From an uncultured bacterium (GTDB lineage Bacteria > Pseudomonadota > Alphaproteobacteria > SP197), in assembly GCA_938014945.1 (NCBI GenBank), contig CALLQH010000311.1, forward strand, positions 1-9,872: a stretch of DNA of 9,872 nucleotides, given 5' to 3'. The position numbers were made by a program, and so were the translations under genes. Below are positions 1 to 8,427 of the stretch, one piece after another (position 1 is the first letter of the stretch; each line of letters begins with the position of its first letter). The notes under the pieces were generated by a model. That model worked only from the letters and a program-made list of their open reading frames with translations, was not told where the DNA came from and did not search any database.

Positions 1-956
<956 letters not shown>

Positions 957-960
<4 letters not shown>

Positions 961-1664
961 ACGACCTGCCGCTGACCATCGCCGACTTTGCCGCGCTTGG
1001 AATCATCTTCCTTTCCGGGTTCCTGGCCTATTTCCGCGGCGCGGTGCGGGAGTTCTTCTTCCTGGCGACCTGGGGCGGCGCCGTGGCCGCCGCGGTCTAT
1101 CTCTACAAGCCCGTACTGCCCCATGTGACCGAATGGATCGGCGACCCCCTGATCTCGGCCCTGGCAACCGGCACGGGCATCTTCGTGGTGGCGCTCACCC
1201 TGCTGACGCTGATCAGCATGGTCGCGGTCAAGCGTGCCGAGGAATCGCACCTTTCCGTGCTCGACCGCTCCCTGGGCTTCGTCTTCGGCCTGGTGCGCGG
1301 CGTGCTGGTGGTCTGCCTGATCTATCTGGTCTACACGCTGATGGCCCCGGTCGAAGAGCATCCCGAGTGGCTGCGCGAGGCCAAACTGACGCCTCTGGTC
1401 GCCGAAGGGGCCGAGATCATGCTGGAACTGGCACCCGAGGAATGGGGCATGCAGGGCGACCGCGTGGCCGAGCAGCTCAAGGCCACGTCATCGGGCATGG
1501 AAACCATCATCGACTATAACAATATGATCGATCCCCAGCCCGGAACGGGTGCCGGCGACGGAAATGCCGATTCAGGCGGTTCCGGTGCTGGTAATTCGGG
1601 CGAAGCCGGGTATAACGACGCCGACCGCGAGGCCCTCGACCAGATGATCGACGCCGACCAATGA
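957..1664 (+). CDS. cvpA: CvpA family inner-membrane protein
   Basis: The 235-residue product looks like CvpA, named for colicin V production in E. coli and found widely beside purF; its molecular role is still poorly defined (envelope homeostasis has been proposed). About four hydrophobic segments are visible, near residues 5-24, 32-50, 66-90 and 106-128. The short loops carry the family-typical YFRGAVREF and LDRSLGFVFGLVRG patterns. After residue 130 the protein is acidic and soluble, and residues about 195-220 form a Gly/Ser/Asn/Asp-rich low-complexity tail. The ATG at 957 overlaps the radA stop (ATGA), and a GGAG lies about 13 nt upstream inside radA. It sits 16 nt before purF, the same neighbour as in E. 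coli. The tail is probably a disordered cytoplasmic or periplasmic extension; which side is not evident. Confidence 0.9.
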
Positions 1665-1680
1665 GGCAGGACTCTCACGC

Positions 1681-3147
1681 GTGACACGCTTCCTGACGAA
1701 GCATCCCTTCGACGACGACCGCCTTCACGAGGAATGCGGCGTCTTCGGCATCTATGGCAGCGACGATGCCGCTGCCCATGCGGCGCTTGGCCTGCATGCC
1801 CTGCAGCACCGCGGCCAGGAATCGGCCGGCATCGTCACCTATGACGGCAGCCAGTTCCATGTGCACCGGAGCCTGGGCCTTGTCGGCGAGGTCTTTGCCG
1901 ACCAGGCCGTGATGGCCCGCATGCAGGGCGACAGCGCCATCGGCCACAACCGCTACGCCACCACCGGCGAGACGACGCTGCGCAACGTGCAGCCGATCTT
2001 CGTGGAAACCGCCATGGGCGGGCTTTCCATCGCCCACAACGGAAACCTGACCAACGCCCACCACCTGCGTGAGCAGTTGGTGAAGAAGGGCGCCATCTTC
2101 CAGTCGACCACCGACACCGAGGTGATCGTCCACCTGGTCGCCCAGAGCACCCAACCGGACCTGCCGAGTCGCCTGGTCGATGCGCTCAAGCACGTCGTGG
2201 GCGCCTATTCCCTGCTGGCGCTGACAGAGGACGTGCTGATCGGCGTGCGCGACCCGCTGGGCGTGCGCCCGCTGGTGCTGGGCGAGGTCCACGGCGCGCC
2301 GGTGATGGCCTCCGAAACCTGCGCGCTCGACATCATGGGTGCGAAGTTCGTGCGCGATGTCGAACCCGGCGAGATGATCATCGTCAGCCGCCAGGGCATG
2401 ACGTCGCTGCGGCCGTTTGCGCCGGAGCGCAAGCGCTTCTGCGTCTTCGAATACATCTACTTCGCCCGGCCCGACAGCCAGGTCGAGGGGCGCAACGCCT
2501 ACAACGTGAGGAAGCGCCTGGGCGCCGAACTGGCGATCGAAAGCGGCGTGCCCGCCGATGTCGTCGTGCCGGTGCCCGATTCGGGCGTGCCTGCGGCGCT
2601 TGGTTACGCCGAGGAGGCGGGTCTGCCTTTCGCGCTGGGCATCATCCGCAACCACTATGTCGGGCGCACCTTCATCCAGCCGACCCAGCACGTGCGCCAC
2701 CTGGGCGTGAAGCTGAAGCACAACGCCAACCGCGGCGAGGTGGCGGGCAAGCGGGTGGTGCTGATCGACGACTCCATCGTGCGCGGCACGACCTCGACCA
2801 AGATTGTGGCCATGGTGCGCGAGGCAGGCGCCACCGAGGTCCACATGCGCATCGCCAGCCCGCCCACGACCCATTCCTGTTTCTATGGCGTCGACACGCC
2901 CTCGCGCGAGGAGTTGCTCGCCGCGCGCATGAACCTGGAAGAGATGGCGGAGCTGATCGGCGTCGATTCGCTGGCCTTCCTCAGCGTCGACGGCCTCTAC
3001 CGCGCCGCCGGACAGGCCGAGGGCCGGGATCCCGAAACGCCGCATTACTGCGATGCCTGCCTGACGGGCGAGTATCCCATCCCCCTGCTCGACCGTGACG
3101 GTGGCCGGGGCGCGCGCCAGCTTTCCCTGCTCGACGACCCCGTCTGA
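1681..3147 (+). CDS. purF: Amidophosphoribosyltransferase (glutamine PRPP amidotransferase), Fe-S type
   Basis: PurF makes 5-phosphoribosylamine from PRPP and glutamine, the first committed step of purine synthesis, in the cytosol. The 488-residue protein begins with an 18-residue propeptide ending LHEE, followed by Cys19-Gly-Val-Phe-Gly. Cys19 should become the N-terminal nucleophile of the Ntn glutaminase domain after cleavage. Other glutaminase landmarks are LQHRGQESAG (41-50), GHNRYATTG (88-96) and AHNGNLTN (118-125). The phosphoribosyltransferase domain carries the PRPP loop VVLIDDSIVRGTT (359-371). Cys254, Cys400, Cys457 and Cys460 fall where the Bacillus subtilis-type enzyme binds its [4Fe-4S] cluster, unlike the E. 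coli enzyme, which lacks one. The start is GTG with AGGA 9 nt upstream; no earlier in-frame start fits, and the propeptide length is normal. Purine feedback on the enzyme is expected from the family; no regulatory RNA is visible in the 16-nt gap before it. Confidence 0.97.
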   Translation: MTRFLTKHPFDDDRLHEECGVFGIYGSDDAAAHAALGLHALQHRGQESAGIVTYDGSQFHVHRSLGLVGEVFADQAVMARMQGDSAIGHNRYATTGETTLRNVQPIFVETAMGGLSIAHNGNLTNAHHLREQLVKKGAIFQSTTDTEVIVHLVAQSTQPDLPSRLVDALKHVVGAYSLLALTEDVLIGVRDPLGVRPLVLGEVHGAPVMASETCALDIMGAKFVRDVEPGEMIIVSRQGMTSLRPFAPERKRFCVFEYIYFARPDSQVEGRNAYNVRKRLGAELAIESGVPADVVVPVPDSGVPAALGYAEEAGLPFALGIIRNHYVGRTFIQPTQHVRHLGVKLKHNANRGEVAGKRVVLIDDSIVRGTTSTKIVAMVREAGATEVHMRIASPPTTHSCFYGVDTPSREELLAARMNLEEMAELIGVDSLAFLSVDGLYRAAGQAEGRDPETPHYCDACLTGEYPIPLLDRDGGRGARQLSLLDDPV

Positions 3148-3154
3148 GGTTGCC

Positions 3155-3901
3155 ATGAACGAAACTGCCCCGCAGCGCCGCCTGGAAGGCCGCATCGCGC
3201 TGGTCACCGGCGCTTCGCGCGGTGTCGGCGCGGCCATCGCCAAGGCTTATGCCGCCGAGGGCGCCCAGCTCATCCTGGTCGCGCGCACGGTCGGCGGCCT
3301 GGAGGAGGTCGACGATGCGGTGCGCGCCGCCGGTGCCCCGCCCGCGACCCTGGTGCCGCTGGACATCACCGACGGTCCCGGCATCGACCGCCTGGGCGGC
3401 GCCATCTACGAACGCCACGGAAAACTCGACGTGCTGGTCGGCAATGCCGCTTCGCTCGGCACCCTGACGCCCGCGAGCCACCTGAAGCCGGAGACCTGGG
3501 ACCAGACGCTGGCCATCAACCTGACGGCCAACTGGCGCCTGATCCGCAGCATGGATCCCCTGCTGCGCCAGTCCGATGCCGGGCGCGCCCTGTTCCTCAC
3601 ATCGCGCGCCTCGGTTTCGGCGCGACCCTACTGGGCGGCCTATGCCGCGAGCAAGGCGGGGCTCGACGCCCTGGTGATGAGCTGGGCGGGCGAGCTCAAC
3701 AAGACCAACGTCAAGGCGAACCTGATCGATCCCGGCCGCCTGCGCACCGCCATGCGGGCCCGCGCCTTCCCCGGCGAGGACCCCGAAACGCTCGACAAGC
3801 CCGAGGCGATCGTCGAGGCCTTCGTGCGTATGGCCCTGCCCTCCTGGGAGCAGAACGGCGCACGGCTGGTCGCCCGCGAGCTGCTTGCCGGGTCCTGCTG
3901 A
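3155..3901 (+). CDS. Short-chain dehydrogenase/reductase (SDR), classical type, substrate unknown
   Basis: This 248-residue protein is a Rossmann-fold NAD(P)-dependent oxidoreductase of the classical SDR size. It shows the cofactor motif TGASRGVG (18-25), an NAG-like NAAS (97-100), Asn122 of the catalytic tetrad, Ser150, and the YxxxK motif with Tyr163 and Lys167. Arg22 right after the glycine-motif serine and Arg44 at the end of beta-2 would favour NADP(H), which is only an inference. The ATG at 3155 has GAGG 5 nt upstream and lies 7 nt after the purF stop, so it is almost certainly co-transcribed with purF. An upstream in-frame GTG at 3095 would overlap purF and has no family support. An SDR directly behind purF is, from memory, a recurring alphaproteobacterial arrangement. 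The sequence does not reveal the substrate. Confidence 0.92.
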   Translation: MNETAPQRRLEGRIALVTGASRGVGAAIAKAYAAEGAQLILVARTVGGLEEVDDAVRAAGAPPATLVPLDITDGPGIDRLGGAIYERHGKLDVLVGNAASLGTLTPASHLKPETWDQTLAINLTANWRLIRSMDPLLRQSDAGRALFLTSRASVSARPYWAAYAASKAGLDALVMSWAGELNKTNVKANLIDPGRLRTAMRARAFPGEDPETLDKPEAIVEAFVRMALPSWEQNGARLVARELLAGSC

Positions 3902-3958
3902 CGGCGCTTGCCCGCCAAGGCTTCCTGGCCTCCAATGCGGCGGACCGGGAGCCCGCCG

Positions 3959-4810
3959 ATGACAACCACCCTCTATCCACTGACGCCTGAGCAGATTGCC
4001 GCCTATCACCGCGACGGCTTCGTCGTGGTTCCGGGCCTGTTTGCCCCCGACGAGATTGCGCCCGTGCAGGAGGCATGCCTGATCGACCCGAACCTCGGCG
4101 GCCGGGTGGTGCATGTCACTGACAGCGACGGCGGCCAGCAGGACCTTGCCGGCTGGTCGGGCGACGACGGCGACGACCTGCTGGGCCTGATGACCCGGAT
4201 CGCCCGCATCGTCGACGGCGCGCAGGCCGTGATCGGCGAGCCGATCTACCACTGGCATTCCAAGTTCTCGATGAAGAAGCCGGGCAGCGGCGGGCGCTGG
4301 GACTGGCACCAGGATTTCGGCAGCTGGTATGTCGAGGGCTGCCTGCGCCCGGCCATGACCACCTGCACCGTGGCGGTCGATCCTTGCGACGAGGAGAACG
4401 GCTGCATGCAGCTGGTGAAGGGCTCGCACCTCTTCGGCCGGCTCGATCATGTCGCCGTGGGCGCGTCGCGCGGTGCCGACCCGAAGCGGGTGGCGCTGGC
4501 GCGCGAGCAGTTCGAGACCGTCTCCTGCGTCATGGCGCCGGGCGATGCCCTGTTCTTCCACGCCAACACGCTGCATGCCTCCGGCCCCAACCACTCGGAC
4601 CGGCCGCGCAGCCTGCTGCACTTCTCCTACAACGCCATCGCCAACGATCCCGTGGAGACGACCATCCCCGGCCACCGCTACACGCCTCTGGTCAAGGCGC
4701 CCGATACGGCGATCCGAGACGGCGCCTGGAGCGGCGTCATCGCCACGACGGAGTTCTTCGCGCCGCGCGAGGACAACCCCTACGGCTACACCATCCGCCG
4801 CGCGAGTTGA
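3959..4810 (+). CDS. Phytanoyl-CoA dioxygenase (PhyH) family Fe(II)/2-oxoglutarate oxygenase
   Basis: The 283-residue protein belongs to the PhyH superfamily of cupin-fold oxygenases, which hydroxylate aliphatic substrates using Fe(II), O2 and 2-oxoglutarate. The iron facial triad is visible as His117-Gln-Asp119 (in WDWHQDFGSWY) and a distal His206 in LHASGPNHSDRPR. Arg217 lies 11 residues after His206, the same spacing as the 2-oxoglutarate-binding Arg of human PHYH (His264/Arg275). Because Asp119 is present, this is not a SyrB2-like halogenase. The N-terminus (LTPEQIAAYHRDGFVVVPGLF) is typical of the family. I chose the ATG at 3959 because GGGAG lies about 7 nt upstream and family similarity starts just after it; in-frame TTG 3908 and ATG 3935 are alternatives. 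It follows the SDR by 57 nt on the same strand and may share its transcript. The substrate is unknown; many bacterial members act on small metabolites rather than phytanoyl-CoA. Confidence 0.9.
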   Translation: MTTTLYPLTPEQIAAYHRDGFVVVPGLFAPDEIAPVQEACLIDPNLGGRVVHVTDSDGGQQDLAGWSGDDGDDLLGLMTRIARIVDGAQAVIGEPIYHWHSKFSMKKPGSGGRWDWHQDFGSWYVEGCLRPAMTTCTVAVDPCDEENGCMQLVKGSHLFGRLDHVAVGASRGADPKRVALAREQFETVSCVMAPGDALFFHANTLHASGPNHSDRPRSLLHFSYNAIANDPVETTIPGHRYTPLVKAPDTAIRDGAWSGVIATTEFFAPREDNPYGYTIRRAS

Positions 4811-4842
4811 GGGTCCGGGCGCTCCTGCGCTCTTCGTTTCCG

Positions 4843-4874
4843 CTCCTCATGCCCGGCTGCGCGGGCATGAGGAG
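4843..4874. repeat. Perfect palindrome (13-bp arms, 6-nt loop) in the convergent gap between the dioxygenase gene and der
   Basis: The arms CTCCTCATGCCCG (4843-4855) and CGGGCATGAGGAG (4862-4874) are perfectly complementary around the loop GCTGCG. No run of T follows on either strand (AAATGAG on plus, CGGAAACG on minus), so it is not a textbook intrinsic terminator, although such a stem between convergent genes could still block or stabilise transcripts from both sides. Its form resembles the short GC-rich palindromes scattered between genes in many alphaproteobacteria (REP-like elements). A weaker GCGC-TCCT-GCGC stem at 4819-4830, followed by TCTTCGTTTC, lies just before it and may serve the plus-strand operon. 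Confidence 0.75.
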
Positions 4875-4890
4875 AAATGAGAGAGGTCGT

Positions 4891-4910
4891 GGGCGTCCGC
4901 GGGAGCGCCC
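4891..4910 (-). terminator. Hairpin just after the der stop codon, possible 3' stem or terminator
   Basis: Bases 4891-4898 (GGGCGTCC) pair with 4902-4910 to give an 8-bp stem with one bulged G (4905) and a 3-nt loop. It starts 6 nt past the der stop on the minus strand. The bases after it (ACGACCTCTC on the minus strand) contain no clear U-tract, so efficient intrinsic termination is doubtful. It may instead protect the 3' end or act together with the larger palindrome beyond it. Confidence 0.4.
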
Positions 4911-4916
4911 CCTGCC

Positions 4917-6248
4917 CTACTTGTCGGCGTAGGGGTTCTTCGGGGACTTGAAGCGCAGGCGGATGGGGACGCCGGGCAGGTCGAAGTCGCCGCGCATGCG
5001 GTTGACCAGATAGCGCTTGTAGGATTCCGGCAGGTCGTCGACGCGGGTGCCGTGCAGCGTGAACGTCGGCGGCCGGGTCTTGGCCTGGGAGACGTAACGC
5101 AGCTTGATGCGGCCGCCGCCCGAGACCGGAGGCGGATGGGTCGCCAGAACATCCTCCAGCCAGCGGTTGAGCAGGGAGGTCGGGATCCGGGCGTTCCAGC
5201 GTTCGTAGGCGCCGACCACGGCGGGCATCAGCCGCTCCACGCCGCGGCCCGACAGGGCCGAAAGCGTCACCAGCGGCGCGCCCTTGACCTGGGGCAGCAG
5301 CTCGTAGAGCAGGTCCTCGAACTTCGCGCGCACGCCCTTCTGATCCTTGACCAGGTCCCACTTGTTGACGACGACCAGCGGCGAGCGGCCCTCGCGCTCG
5401 ATCAGGTCGACGATGGTGAGGTCCTGCTTGTCATAGGCTTCTGTGGCATCGACCACCACGGCGACGACATGGGCATAACGGATGGTGAGCAGCGTATCGG
5501 AGACCGACATGCGCTCGACGCCTTCGGCGACGCGGGACTTGCGGCGCATGCCTGCGGTATCGACCAGCTCGATGTCGCGTCCCTCGTAGGAATAGGCCGC
5601 GGCGATGGAATCGCGCGTGAGGCCCGCTTCCGGGCCGGTGATCATCCGTTCGCTGCCGAGCAGGCGGTTGACCAGGGTCGACTTGCCGACGTTGGGGCGC
5701 CCGACAATGGCAAGCTTCAGCGGACCCTCGCCGGAGAGCTCTGTCTCGTCCTCCTCGGGCGCGTAGACCGCAAGCGCATTGTAAAGCTCGCCCAGGCCCT
5801 CGCCGTGTTCGGCAGAGATCGGCACGGGATCGCCCAGACCCAGGCTGTAGGCATCGAAGAAACCGCCCTCGCCCGCACGCCCTTCGGCCTTGTTGGCGAC
5901 CAGGATCACGGGCAGGCCGCTGCGGCGCAGTTCGCGGGCGAAATGGGTGTCCTCGGGCGTCAGGCCGGTGCGGGCGTCGACGACGAACATCATGACGTCG
6001 GCCTGGGCCAGCGCCTGGTTGGTCTGCTCGCGCATACGCGCGCCCAGGGTGCCGGGATCGGCCTCCTCCAGGCCCGCGGTGTCGATGACACGGAAGGTCA
6101 GCGGCCCGATGCTGCCCATGCCGTCGCGCCAGTCGCGGGTGACGCCGGGCGTGGGATCGACGATGGCAATCCGGCGGCCGACCAGCCTGTTGAACAGGGT
6201 CGATTTGCCGACATTGGGGCGGCCGACGATGACGACGGTGAAGCTCAC
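4917..6248 (-). CDS. der: Der (EngA), tandem-domain GTPase for 50S ribosome assembly
   Basis: Der is an essential GTPase that binds and matures the 50S subunit. The 443-residue protein has the family layout. The first G domain has GRPNVGKS (9-16), DTAG (56-59), NKAEG (119-123) and SAEHGEG (145-151). The second has GRPNVGKS (183-190), DTAG (230-233), NKWD (295-298) and SALSGRG (330-336). A C-terminal KH-like domain (about 350-443) ends in RFKSPKNPYADK. All nucleotide-binding motifs are intact. I chose GTG at 6248, giving MSFTVVIVGRPNVGKS, because this is the usual family N-terminus and AGGA lies about 9 nt upstream; an in-frame GTG at 6284 would add 12 unconserved residues. It lies downstream of bamB after a 143-nt gap, which holds a candidate promoter of its own. 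The yfgM-bamB-der order matches E. coli. Confidence 0.97.
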   Translation of the reverse strand: MSFTVVIVGRPNVGKSTLFNRLVGRRIAIVDPTPGVTRDWRDGMGSIGPLTFRVIDTAGLEEADPGTLGARMREQTNQALAQADVMMFVVDARTGLTPEDTHFARELRRSGLPVILVANKAEGRAGEGGFFDAYSLGLGDPVPISAEHGEGLGELYNALAVYAPEEDETELSGEGPLKLAIVGRPNVGKSTLVNRLLGSERMITGPEAGLTRDSIAAAYSYEGRDIELVDTAGMRRKSRVAEGVERMSVSDTLLTIRYAHVVAVVVDATEAYDKQDLTIVDLIEREGRSPLVVVNKWDLVKDQKGVRAKFEDLLYELLPQVKGAPLVTLSALSGRGVERLMPAVVGAYERWNARIPTSLLNRWLEDVLATHPPPVSGGGRIKLRYVSQAKTRPPTFTLHGTRVDDLPESYKRYLVNRMRGDFDLPGVPIRLRFKSPKNPYADK

Positions 6249-6264
6249 GGAACGCTGTCCTATC

Positions 6265-6282
6265 GCCGGCGCGCGGGCCGGC
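6265..6282 (-). other. Stem-loop in the der leader
   Basis: Two copies of GCCGGC (6265-6270 and 6277-6282) form a 6-bp, very GC-rich stem around GCGCGG. It lies just upstream of the der Shine-Dalgarno-like AGGA and start codon. It could affect ribosome access or mRNA decay, but in DNA this rich in GC such a stem can also arise by chance. Confidence 0.4.
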
Positions 6283-6331
6283 ACAAAATGCGCGCGCCAC
6301 GCGGCGGGGCCACGGACGCCATCAAGGCCGC

Positions 6332-6340
6332 TCTATAGCA
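6332..6340 (-). promoter_or_regulatory. Candidate extended -10 promoter for der
   Basis: On the minus strand this reads TGC-TATAGA, an extended -10 pattern. It is one of the few AT-containing hexamers in the 143-nt gap between bamB and der. The hexamer 17 nt upstream (GTGCAG) is a poor -35, which extended -10 promoters can tolerate. Transcription would start near 6325 and give a leader of about 77 nt. It suggests der has its own promoter as well as read-through from bamB. Confidence 0.4.
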
Positions 6341-6391
6341 AAGACGGGCTCTGCCTGCACCGGTTCAGCCGATGCCGGAATCTCGGCGGAC

Positions 6392-7717
6392 TCAGCGCAG
6401 CGCGATGAGGTCGCCGGAGCCGTCGAGCAGGTAGACGATTTCTCCCGCGGCGATCGGCGCGACAGGCAGGCTGGTGCCCATGTCGACCATGCCGAGGATC
6501 TCCCCGGTGTAGGGCGAGACGGAAGCCGCATTGCCGTCCGTGCCGACCACGATCAGGCGGTCGCCGGCCAGCAGCGGGCCGCTCCAGAGGATCGGATCAT
6601 CATGATCCTCGGGATCCTCGAAGTTCGGCAGGGCCGTGACCCAGCGGATGCGACCGTCCTCGCGCTCCAGGCAGACCACCTTGCCGTCGAGCGTGACGAC
6701 ATAGAGGAATTCGCCGGCGATCCAGGGCGTCTGCACACCTGTGATCTCGCGCTCCCACAGACGCGCGCCGGTCGCAAGGTCGATGGCGACGAGGCGACCG
6801 CCGTGGCTGATGGCAAAGACACGGCCGCGGTCGATCACCGGGCTGCCGTTGATGTCGTTGAGCGCGGCCAGCGTGCCGATGCGCGAGGCATAAGCGAGCG
6901 AATCCGACCACACCACGCGGCCGTTCTCGACGCGCAGGGCATAGATCTCGCCCGAGGAGAAGGTGGCGATGACAATGGAGCCCGACACCGCCGGACCGCC
7001 GCCACCAAGCAGGCTGGCGATCTCCTCGATGCCGCGATGGCCCCACAGCAGCTCGCCCGTATCGGCGTCGATCACCTGCAGTTCGTTGTCAGGCGTGACG
7101 ACAAAGACGCGGCCCTGGCTGACCGTCGGCGGCGTGCGCAGCGGCGGGCCGATACGCACGCGCCAGTATTCGTCACCCGTCTCGCCATCCAGGGCGATCA
7201 GTTCGCCGTAACCCGTCGTGACATAGAGGCGGCCGCGGTAGAAGGCGAGGCCCCCGCCCCAGCCGCCGGAGCTTTCCTCGTCGGGCGTCACATCGAACGT
7301 CCACAGGCGTTTGCCGGTCTCGGCGTCAAGCGCGGTGACCTGGGTGTCGGCATCGAAGGCATAGGCCTTGCCGAGCGCCACCACCGGCGTTGCAATGATC
7401 TTGCGGTAACGCCCCTCGCCCTCGCCGATGGAGCTCTTCCAGATCTCGTCCAGCGGCCCGGGGGCTGCAATGTGATACATCGCCTTGTCGACCAGGCCGC
7501 CCGACTGGGGCCAGTTCGGCGTCGCCAGCGGCGCAGGCAGGATGATGGGATCCTCCGCCGTGCCCGGATCGGCCACCAGTTCGGCATCAAGCTGCAGGAT
7601 GGCAATACGCTCGCCCGGCAGGGGCGGCGGCGGCGGCGTGCCGAGCCAGTCGAAGGAATCGGACTCGCAGCCGGCCAGAAGCACCGCGGCAAGGAACACC
7701 GGAACCAGATGACGCAC
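6392..7717 (-). CDS. bamB: BamB-like outer-membrane assembly lipoprotein (PQQ-type beta-propeller)
   Basis: BamB is the beta-propeller lipoprotein of the BAM complex, which inserts beta-barrel proteins into the outer membrane. The 441-residue protein starts with a lipoprotein signal (hydrophobic 4-15, lipobox LLAGC, lipidated Cys17; the next residue is Glu, not the Asp that retains lipoproteins in the inner membrane). A proline-rich linker follows (TPPPPPLPGE, 27-36). PQQ-type blade repeats ending in ..D..TG..LW are seen at about 129-141, 175-187, 215-227, 260-272, 311-323, 349-361 and 401-411, consistent with a seven- or eight-bladed propeller. No PQQ enzyme active site is evident, so it is a structural propeller. 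The GTG start lies 2 nt after the stop of the upstream TPR gene, a tightly coupled arrangement. The yfgM-bamB-der neighbourhood supports the BamB assignment over a generic PQQ-repeat protein. Confidence 0.9.
   Translation of the reverse strand: MRHLVPVFLAAVLLAGCESDSFDWLGTPPPPPLPGERIAILQLDAELVADPGTAEDPIILPAPLATPNWPQSGGLVDKAMYHIAAPGPLDEIWKSSIGEGEGRYRKIIATPVVALGKAYAFDADTQVTALDAETGKRLWTFDVTPDEESSGGWGGGLAFYRGRLYVTTGYGELIALDGETGDEYWRVRIGPPLRTPPTVSQGRVFVVTPDNELQVIDADTGELLWGHRGIEEIASLLGGGGPAVSGSIVIATFSSGEIYALRVENGRVVWSDSLAYASRIGTLAALNDINGSPVIDRGRVFAISHGGRLVAIDLATGARLWEREITGVQTPWIAGEFLYVVTLDGKVVCLEREDGRIRWVTALPNFEDPEDHDDPILWSGPLLAGDRLIVVGTDGNAASVSPYTGEILGMVDMGTSLPVAPIAAGEIVYLLDGSGDLIALR
7623..7637. 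repeat. (GGC)5 microsatellite encoding the bamB proline run
   Basis: Five uninterrupted GGC triplets on the plus strand encode most of the proline run after the lipoprotein Cys. Changes in copy number would stay in frame and only alter linker length. Confidence 0.6.
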
Positions 7718-7719
7718 GG

Positions 7720-8382
7720 TCAGGAATCTCCCTGCGCCAGGGCGGCAAGCTCTGCGGCGCGGGCCTTCAGCGTGGTGGGGGTCGCCGGATCGGCCGCCAG
7801 TTCCTCGAAGATCGCGACGGCGCCTGCGGCATCGCCGGTCTTGAGCGCCAGCAGGCCCTTGATCTCCATCGCCGAGGCGCGCCAGGGCGAGCCGGCGCGC
7901 AGCACAGGCTCCAGACGGCTGGAAACGGCAGCGGGGTCGTCGCCATCGAGCAGAACCGCGGCGGCATAGAGATTGCCCAGAAGGCGGTAGTCGGCATCGA
8001 AGGAGTCATCGGCGGCAACGGCATCGTAGGCGGCCACCGCGCCGGCCGCATCGCCGGTAGCGGCCAGGGCCTGACCTTCGCGCAGGCGGGCAAGCAGGAC
8101 ATAGCCCGCATGGCCCTCGTCAGCCAGCTCGCCGAAGGCGGCGGCGGCACCCTTGCGGTCGCCCAGGACATCCAGCCGATCGGCCAGCCAATAGGCATGG
8201 CCGTCGCCGCCAAGCTGGCTCTGGCGGTATTCGCGCCAGCCCACGAAGGCCAGGACGATGATGACAAGCAGAACGCCTACGGCCGCGACATAACGCCCAT
8301 AGGCGCGCCACAGCTTCAGCCATTGTTCGCGCCGGAGATCCTCGTCGATCTCGCGCAGCAACTGGTCGCCGGTGTCGGCCAC
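7720..8382 (-). CDS. YfgM-like single-pass membrane protein with TPR-like domain
   Basis: The 220-residue product has a charged cytoplasmic N-terminus (MADTGDQLLREIDEDLRREQ), one transmembrane helix at about 31-48, and an Ala-rich helical TPR-like region (about 62-215) expected in the periplasm. Repeat-like helical pairs such as GHAYWLADRLDVLGDRKGAA and LLALKTGDAAGAVAIFEELA are visible. This is the layout of E. coli YfgM, an ancillary SecYEG-associated factor that hands substrates to periplasmic chaperones; the matching family is the TPR_21-type domain. Position directly before bamB and der, as in E. coli, is strong support. The GTG at 8382 was chosen because GGAGG lies 10 nt upstream (8393-8397) and the membrane-anchor layout then fits; the frame stays open upstream to 8571, but that extension would run through the promoter and into the divergent gene. 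A canonical-looking promoter lies just upstream. Confidence 0.85.
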   Translation of the reverse strand: MADTGDQLLREIDEDLRREQWLKLWRAYGRYVAAVGVLLVIIVLAFVGWREYRQSQLGGDGHAYWLADRLDVLGDRKGAAAAFGELADEGHAGYVLLARLREGQALAATGDAAGAVAAYDAVAADDSFDADYRLLGNLYAAAVLLDGDDPAAVSSRLEPVLRAGSPWRASAMEIKGLLALKTGDAAGAVAIFEELAADPATPTTLKARAAELAALAQGDS

Positions 8383-8407
8383 GATCGGATATCCTCCGGT
8401 CTCGATT

Positions 8408-8427
8408 GGGGGCGCAACATAGCCCCC
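8408..8427. promoter_or_regulatory. Inverted repeat enclosing the yfgM -10 element
   Basis: GGGGGC (8408-8413) and GCCCCC (8422-8427) are perfect 6-bp arms around an 8-nt centre that contains the -10 hexamer of the yfgM promoter. CTC (8401-8403) and GAG (8428-8430) continue the symmetry after a 4-nt break on one side. It could be an operator for a dimeric regulator. G-runs in GC-rich DNA make a chance match possible. Confidence 0.4.

Noticed and set aside
1501..1664. Slightly less GC-rich cvpA 3' end as a sign of foreign DNA
   Set aside because: It encodes a Gly/Asn/Ser tail whose amino-acid choice explains the composition; flanking genes are in normal order.
1675..3243. Long open frame of 522 codons on the minus strand opposite purF
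   Set aside because: It is antisense to a full, conserved purF, is His/Ala/Gly/Arg-rich and resembles no family; GC-rich DNA yields such frames by chance.
3908..3958. TTG 3908 or ATG 3935 as the start of the PhyH-type gene
   Set aside because: They add unconserved Pro/Arg-rich residues and have weaker ribosome-binding sites than ATG 3959.
2981..4675. 564-codon open frame on the minus strand across the SDR and dioxygenase genes
   Set aside because: It is a mirror frame of two clear genes, with composition typical of an antisense GC-rich frame and no recognisable motif.
3959..4810. Reading the PhyH-family protein as a SyrB2-like halogenase
   Set aside because: The metal motif is His-Gln-Asp with the Asp present; halogenases of this type replace it with Ala or Gly.
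5052..6338. 428-codon plus-strand frame opposite der
   Set aside because: It is antisense to an intact essential gene with all GTPase motifs; no ribosome-binding site or family features.
6602..7969. 455-codon plus-strand frame opposite bamB and yfgM
   Set aside because: It spans two real genes on the other strand and reads as low-complexity antisense sequence.
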